Below are positions 59,926 through 64,000 of a stretch of DNA of 64,000 nt, one piece after another. The notes beneath the pieces were generated by a model. That model was not told the origin of the DNA. It searched no databases and was given only the letters and a program-made list of their open reading frames with translations. The position numbers and the translations under genes are program-made. The stretch spans positions 248,001-312,000 of the forward strand of contig JACKEA010000009.1 in assembly GCA_020633235.1 (NCBI GenBank), in the 5' to 3' direction. How positions within the stretch are numbered: the first letter of the stretch is position 1; the number at the start of each line of letters is the position of its first letter. The DNA comes from Polyangiaceae bacterium (lineage in GTDB: Bacteria > Myxococcota_A > Polyangia > Polyangiales > Polyangiaceae).

Positions 59926-60089
59926 CCCTCGGGGTTCTTCTACTCCGCTCCAACCGGCAGCGCCCTGCGACTCCTCCGTCGAGAGGAAAAGCAGGCGCCC
60001 GGCCTCGCCGGGTTCTCACTCACCTCTCAGTGCCAAGACGCGATCTGATCATGCCAAAGACCGTCCATGTGGTTCCAGCGAACGGGTCC

Positions 60090-60390
60090 CTGCCCGTTCG
60101 CGTTCTGACCTGACACGACCTGGACTGCCCGTTCGCGTTCTGACCTGACACGACCTGCACTGCCCGTTCGCGTTCTGACCTGACACGACCTGGACTGCCC
60201 GTTCGCGTTCTGACCTGACACGACCTGGACTGCCCGTTCGCGTTCTGACCTGACACGACCTGGACTGCCCGTTCGCGTTCTGACCTGACACGACCTGCAC
60301 TGCCCGTTCGCGTTCTGACCTGACACGACCTGGACTGCCCGTTCGCGTTCTGACCTGACACGACCTGCACTGCCCGTTCGCGTTCTGACC
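60090..60390. repeat. 35-bp minisatellite, eight full copies plus a partial
   Basis: Unit CTGCCCGTTCGCGTTCTGAC + CTGACACGACCTGGA repeats head to tail from 60090 (starts at 60090, 60125, 60160, 60195, 60230, 60265, 60300, 60335, and a 21-bp partial at 60370). Copies differ only at base 34 (G or C: pattern G C G G G C G C). The rest of the stretch 59887-60478 holds no gene. A 9-bp inverted repeat GCGAACGGG/CCCGTTCGC (60078-60101) marks its left edge. In all three frames the reverse strand stays open across the array because 35 is not a multiple of 3. Confidence 0.95.
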
Positions 60391-60478
60391 CGACTGCTTG
60401 TGCCAAAGGCGTGCCGGTTGCGATCAGATTGAAGCCCACTGGATTTGTCGATCCGCCGCGGAAGCAGCGTGGTGTGGG

Positions 60479-61063
60479 TCACTTGGAGACGAGCTGGCGA
60501 AGGACTTCGTACGGTTGAGCACCGACGACGCCGCGCCCTTCGCACACGAACGTGGGCACCGCGGTGACGCCGAGCTCGCGAGCGTACTGCCAGTCCGCGT
60601 CCACCACGTCGGCGAAGCTTCGCTCCGCGAGGGCGCGGCGAGCGTCGCTCCCGTCGAGGCCCACGCTCTCGGCGATGCGCACGAGGGCGTCTTCGTTGGC
60701 GATGTCGGTGCCGTCCACGAACACCGCACGATACAGGGCTCGGTGGATGTCCGGCTTGCCGTGCGCCTCTCCGAAGGCGCCGAGCTCCTGCGCCTTCCGG
60801 CTTTGATGCAGCATCTTGGAGGGCGAAAACTCGAGGCCTTCCTGGGCGCACAGCTCGCTCAGACGGCGGTGCGCAGCATCCACGTCGAAGCGACCACGGA
60901 ACAGCTCCGTGAGAGGGACTCCCTGCTCCGGTGTCTCGGGATGGAGCGGAAAATGCCGGTGCACGAGCGTGAGCTGGAATTCCTCTGCCAGGCGTTCAGT
61001 ACGGACCGTACTGAGATAGCACCAGGGTCAAACGTAGTCGGCGAACACTTCGAGCTTCGTCAT
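60479..61063 (-). CDS. DsbA/FrnE-like oxidoreductase, probable selenoprotein (Sec-Pro-Trp-Cys)
   Basis: Reading from ATG 61063 gives a 194-residue thioredoxin-fold protein of the DsbA/FrnE (PF01323-type) group. It begins MTKLEVFADYV, then an in-frame TGA at 61028-61030 (residue 12), then PWCYLSTVRTERLAEEFQ, HRHFPLHPETPE, and ends with the cis-Pro motif AVPTFVCEG and the helix YEVLRQLVSK. In Cys homologues the motif reads V-C-P-W-C-Y, so TGA replaces exactly the first active-site Cys. The hairpin at 60996-61014 fits a bacterial SECIS. Sec12 would act with Cys15 in thiol-disulfide exchange; without a signal peptide the protein should be cytosolic. Conventional calling sees only residues 34-194, from GTG 60964. 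The only in-window alternative is a fresh nonsense mutation of the Cys codon. AAGG lies about 9 bases before the ATG. Confidence 0.82.
60991..61030 (-). promoter_or_regulatory. Candidate bacterial SECIS element with Sec UGA
   Basis: On the reverse strand the UGA (61030-61028) is followed after 13 nt by UCAGUACG-GUC-CGUACUGA (61014-60996). This is a perfect 8-bp stem with a 3-nt loop starting in G, within a GGUC sequence like the E. coli fdhF SECIS. Below it GGUG/CGCC can form a 4-bp lower stem with an asymmetric internal loop. The apical loop starts 22 nt after the UGA, within the usual 16-37 nt range. Confidence 0.78.
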
Positions 61064-61171
61064 GGAGGGGACCTTGCCACGGACGGGAAGCGGTTGCCGC
61101 CCGTTGAGGCCTGATCTAATCCCTGGGCGCGCTCATTTCGGCGCATTCCCAAGCCAGAAGAAGAGAGATCG

Positions 61172-62368
<1,197 letters not shown>

Positions 62369-62410
62369 GCATTCGAGAACCCTCATCAACGGCAAAAGGC
62401 GCTTTTCAAA

Positions 62411-63307
62411 ATGGCAATTCTCGTAGGCAAAGACACCCGCGTCGTCGTCCAAGGCATCACCGGCTCCGCCGGTTCGTTCCACACTCGTCAGTGCATCGCG
62501 TACGGCACCCAGGTGGTGGCCGGCTGCACTCCCGGCCGCGGCGGCGAGAAGTTCGAGGCCGAGGGGCCCGACGGCAAGAAGATCACGGTTCCGGTGTTCG
62601 ACACCGTGGCCGAGGCCGTGAAGGCCACCGGCGCAGACACCTCCTGCATCTTCGTGCCGCCGCTCGGCGCAGCGGACGCCATCCTCGAAGCAGCGGACGG
62701 CGGCTGCTCTCTGGTCGTGGCCATCACCGAGGGCATCCCCGTGATGGACATGATCCGTGCCCGCCGTGCTCTGGAAGGCCAGAGCGTCAAGCTCATCGGC
62801 CCCAACTGTCCGGGCATCATCTCTCCCGGCGCGTGCAAGATCGGCATCATGCCCGGCCACATCCACAAGGCCGGCAAGTTCGGCGTGGTCAGCCGCTCCG
62901 GCACCCTCACCTATGAAGCCGTCGGTCAGCTCACGGCCCTGGGCATGGGTCAGTCCACCTGCATCGGCATCGGCGGGGATCCCGTGGGCGGCATGGACTT
63001 CGTGGACGTGCTGAAGCTCTTCAACGAAGATCCGAACACCGAAGGCGTGATGATGATGGGCGAGATCGGCGGCAACGCCGAGGAGCGCGCCGCGGCGTAC
63101 ATCAAGGAGCACATGAAGAAGCCGGTCGCCGGCTTCATCGCGGGCACCACCGCGCCGCCCGGCAAGCGCATGGGCCACGCCGGCGCCATCATCAGCGGCG
63201 GCAAGGGCACGGCGAAGGACAAGATCGCCGCCCTGGAAGCCGCAGGCGTGAAGGTCGCCCCCACTCCCGCGGAGATGGGCGCCACCCTCAAGAGCATGCT
63301 CTCATAG
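62411..63307 (+). CDS. sucD: Succinyl-CoA ligase, alpha subunit
   Basis: The 298-residue subunit binds CoA in its N-terminal Rossmann domain (QGITGSAGSFHTRQ) and carries the phosphorylated catalytic His256 in GKRMGHAGAII near the C-terminus. GPNCPGIISPG and IGGDPVGGMDF are also typical. It forms the complex with the adjacent sucC product; the 42-bp spacing and order sucC-sucD are standard. The following 259 bp to the convergent DoxX-like gene hold hairpins but no gene. Confidence 0.97.
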   Translation: MAILVGKDTRVVVQGITGSAGSFHTRQCIAYGTQVVAGCTPGRGGEKFEAEGPDGKKITVPVFDTVAEAVKATGADTSCIFVPPLGAADAILEAADGGCSLVVAITEGIPVMDMIRARRALEGQSVKLIGPNCPGIISPGACKIGIMPGHIHKAGKFGVVSRSGTLTYEAVGQLTALGMGQSTCIGIGGDPVGGMDFVDVLKLFNEDPNTEGVMMMGEIGGNAEERAAAYIKEHMKKPVAGFIAGTTAPPGKRMGHAGAIISGGKGTAKDKIAALEAAGVKVAPTPAEMGATLKSMLS

Positions 63308-63440
63308 TCCCGCCCGCCCACGCCCAACCCCCCAACGCGACTCGCTCCGCTTTGTGGTCGCTCGTCGCGGGCTCGCTTCGCTCGCCGCGATTCTTGCCCG
63401 CGACGACCATCCGGACGGATGCGCGACGTGCGGAGCGGTG

Positions 63441-63466
63441 GCGAGCTCGTCTACGGACGAGCTCGC
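63441..63466. terminator. 11-bp perfect hairpin between sucD and the DoxX-like gene
   Basis: GCGAGCTCGTC (63441-63451), TACG, GACGAGCTCGC (63456-63466). The surrounding gap 63308-63566 has further inverted sequences (GTCGCGGG 63364-63371 with CCCGCGAC 63397-63404). It lies 3' of both convergent genes, so termination or transcript stabilisation is likely. I see no ORF with coding character in the gap. Confidence 0.55.
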
Positions 63467-63566
63467 AGCTGCCCGGCTCGGCTGCGCCCGGCTCCCACGC
63501 CTCGGCTCACCACCGCGGCGCGGAGCCCGAGGTTCCGCGCCGTGAAGACCCCCGGGCTCTCGATCC

Positions 63567-63980
63567 TCAGTCGCCTGCCGCTGCCCCTTGCTCTCGACCT
63601 CCGCTCCAGGGCACCAGCGCGCGTAACCGTGCATCTCGAAGCCAGAGGCCAAGCCACAACGCAACGCCCATGTACACTGGGAACAGCGTGTGGCTCGGCA
63701 GCGGATTGCCAACGCGCACGTGGGTCGCGACGGCTCCGCCCAGGTAGCCGGTGAGCAAGATGGCGCCGAGCACCCGCGTGCGCGGCACGACATAGAGCAC
63801 GACGCACCCCAAGAGCACGACGCCAAGGGGAAACACGACGGACGCCGAGTAGCCAAGCTCTTCCGTGGCCTTCAGCGCGGGCTCGGCCCGCGCCAGCTTC
63901 ATTGCGGCGTCGAGCAGCAAGAAGGCCGACGTGAGTCCACTGAGCACCCTCCCCGTCCACCGCGCACCATTCGAGATCAT
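63567..63980 (-). CDS. DoxX-like integral membrane protein
   Basis: The 137-residue protein has four membrane helices and the DoxX-like family features: an early LDAAMKLARAEPALKATEELG, a central FPLGVVLLGCVVLYVVPRTRVLGAILLTGYLGGAVATHVR region and a C-terminal LFPVYMGVALWLGLWLRDARLRAL. Family members sit in the inner membrane and some are linked to redox or respiratory proteins, but no function is established. Probable complete gene: the ATG at 63980 is close to the window edge but the helices are all present. Confidence 0.82.
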   Translation of the reverse strand: MISNGARWTGRVLSGLTSAFLLLDAAMKLARAEPALKATEELGYSASVVFPLGVVLLGCVVLYVVPRTRVLGAILLTGYLGGAVATHVRVGNPLPSHTLFPVYMGVALWLGLWLRDARLRALVPWSGGREQGAAAGD

Positions 63981-64000
63981 TGAGTTTTCGTCTCCGGGCT

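Noticed and set aside
60090..60390. CRISPR-like array
   Set aside because: The units are contiguous 35-bp tandem copies with no unique spacers, and there are no cas genes, so this is a minisatellite.
60020..60851. Reverse-strand ORFs of 139 and 274 codons crossing the repeat array
   Set aside because: They exist only because the 35-bp unit has no reverse-strand stop in any frame; the products are low-complexity repeats, and the longer one is out of frame inside the DsbA-like gene.

Overview
The window reads as a high-GC, gene-dense chromosomal segment of a myxobacterium, most likely Polyangiales (Myxococcota). Signs of this are several lipoproteins with long Gly/Ser/Thr/Ala-rich linkers after the lipobox, three eukaryote-like Ser/Thr kinases, a Stig1-type Cys-repeat lipoprotein, a delta-60 repeat lipoprotein, and partner-switching regulators beside exopolysaccharide genes. 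No rRNA, tRNA, CRISPR array or transposase is visible.

Layout. 1-9.4 kb: a partial unknown protein; a FadR-type regulator with a C45 acyltransferase; a reverse-strand block of FAD oxidoreductase, SDR and formylglycine-enzyme-like genes; a cytochrome c lipoprotein coupled to an outer-membrane barrel; and an Hsp90-fold ATPase with an Ig-like region. 9.5-15.8 kb: two FemAB/CelD-type acyltransferases, a delta-60 lipoprotein, MarC, and two tandem paralogous lipoproteins, one reduced to 63 residues. 15.8-40.7 kb: a Wzx/Wzy-type exopolysaccharide locus. It holds a UDP-HexNAc dehydrogenase, sugar-phosphate transferase, four glycosyltransferases, flippase, polymerase, two co-polymerase-like proteins, a CpsD-like ATPase, a short OPX lipoprotein, a separate outer-membrane barrel, two NodB deacetylases plus a deacetylase-like protein, a heparinase II/III-like lyase, a DUF4091 protein and a PaaK-like ligase. 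STAS, SpoIIE-phosphatase and RsbW-like kinase genes lie inside the same locus. 40.8-48.4 kb: OsmC, N-formylglutamate amidohydrolase, a TolB-like lipoprotein, malate dehydrogenase, a DUF155 protein, a CBS protein, a vWA lipoprotein and a GGCT-like protein. 48.4-59.9 kb: three Ser/Thr kinases and large secreted lipoproteins. 60-64 kb: a 35-bp minisatellite, a DsbA/FrnE-like gene, sucCD and a DoxX-like gene.

The most striking observation is at 60479-61063 on the reverse strand. A complete DsbA/FrnE-family protein is interrupted only by an in-frame TGA exactly where the first cysteine of the CPWC active site belongs. A perfect 8-bp hairpin with a GUC apical loop lies 21 nt downstream, as expected for a bacterial SECIS element. 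This is most simply a selenoprotein with a Sec-Pro-Trp-Cys redox centre, which conventional gene calling truncates to a headless 161-residue ORF.

The exopolysaccharide genes together describe lipid-linked repeat-unit assembly, flipping, polymerisation and export. Export appears to use a short periplasmic OPX plus a separate barrel, and the locus carries its own deacetylases and a possible depolymerising lyase. Phospho-dependent partner switching may control the locus, in a way comparable to the SypA/SypE pair of Vibrio fischeri. The mdh and sucCD genes are ordinary TCA-cycle genes embedded in accessory surroundings.
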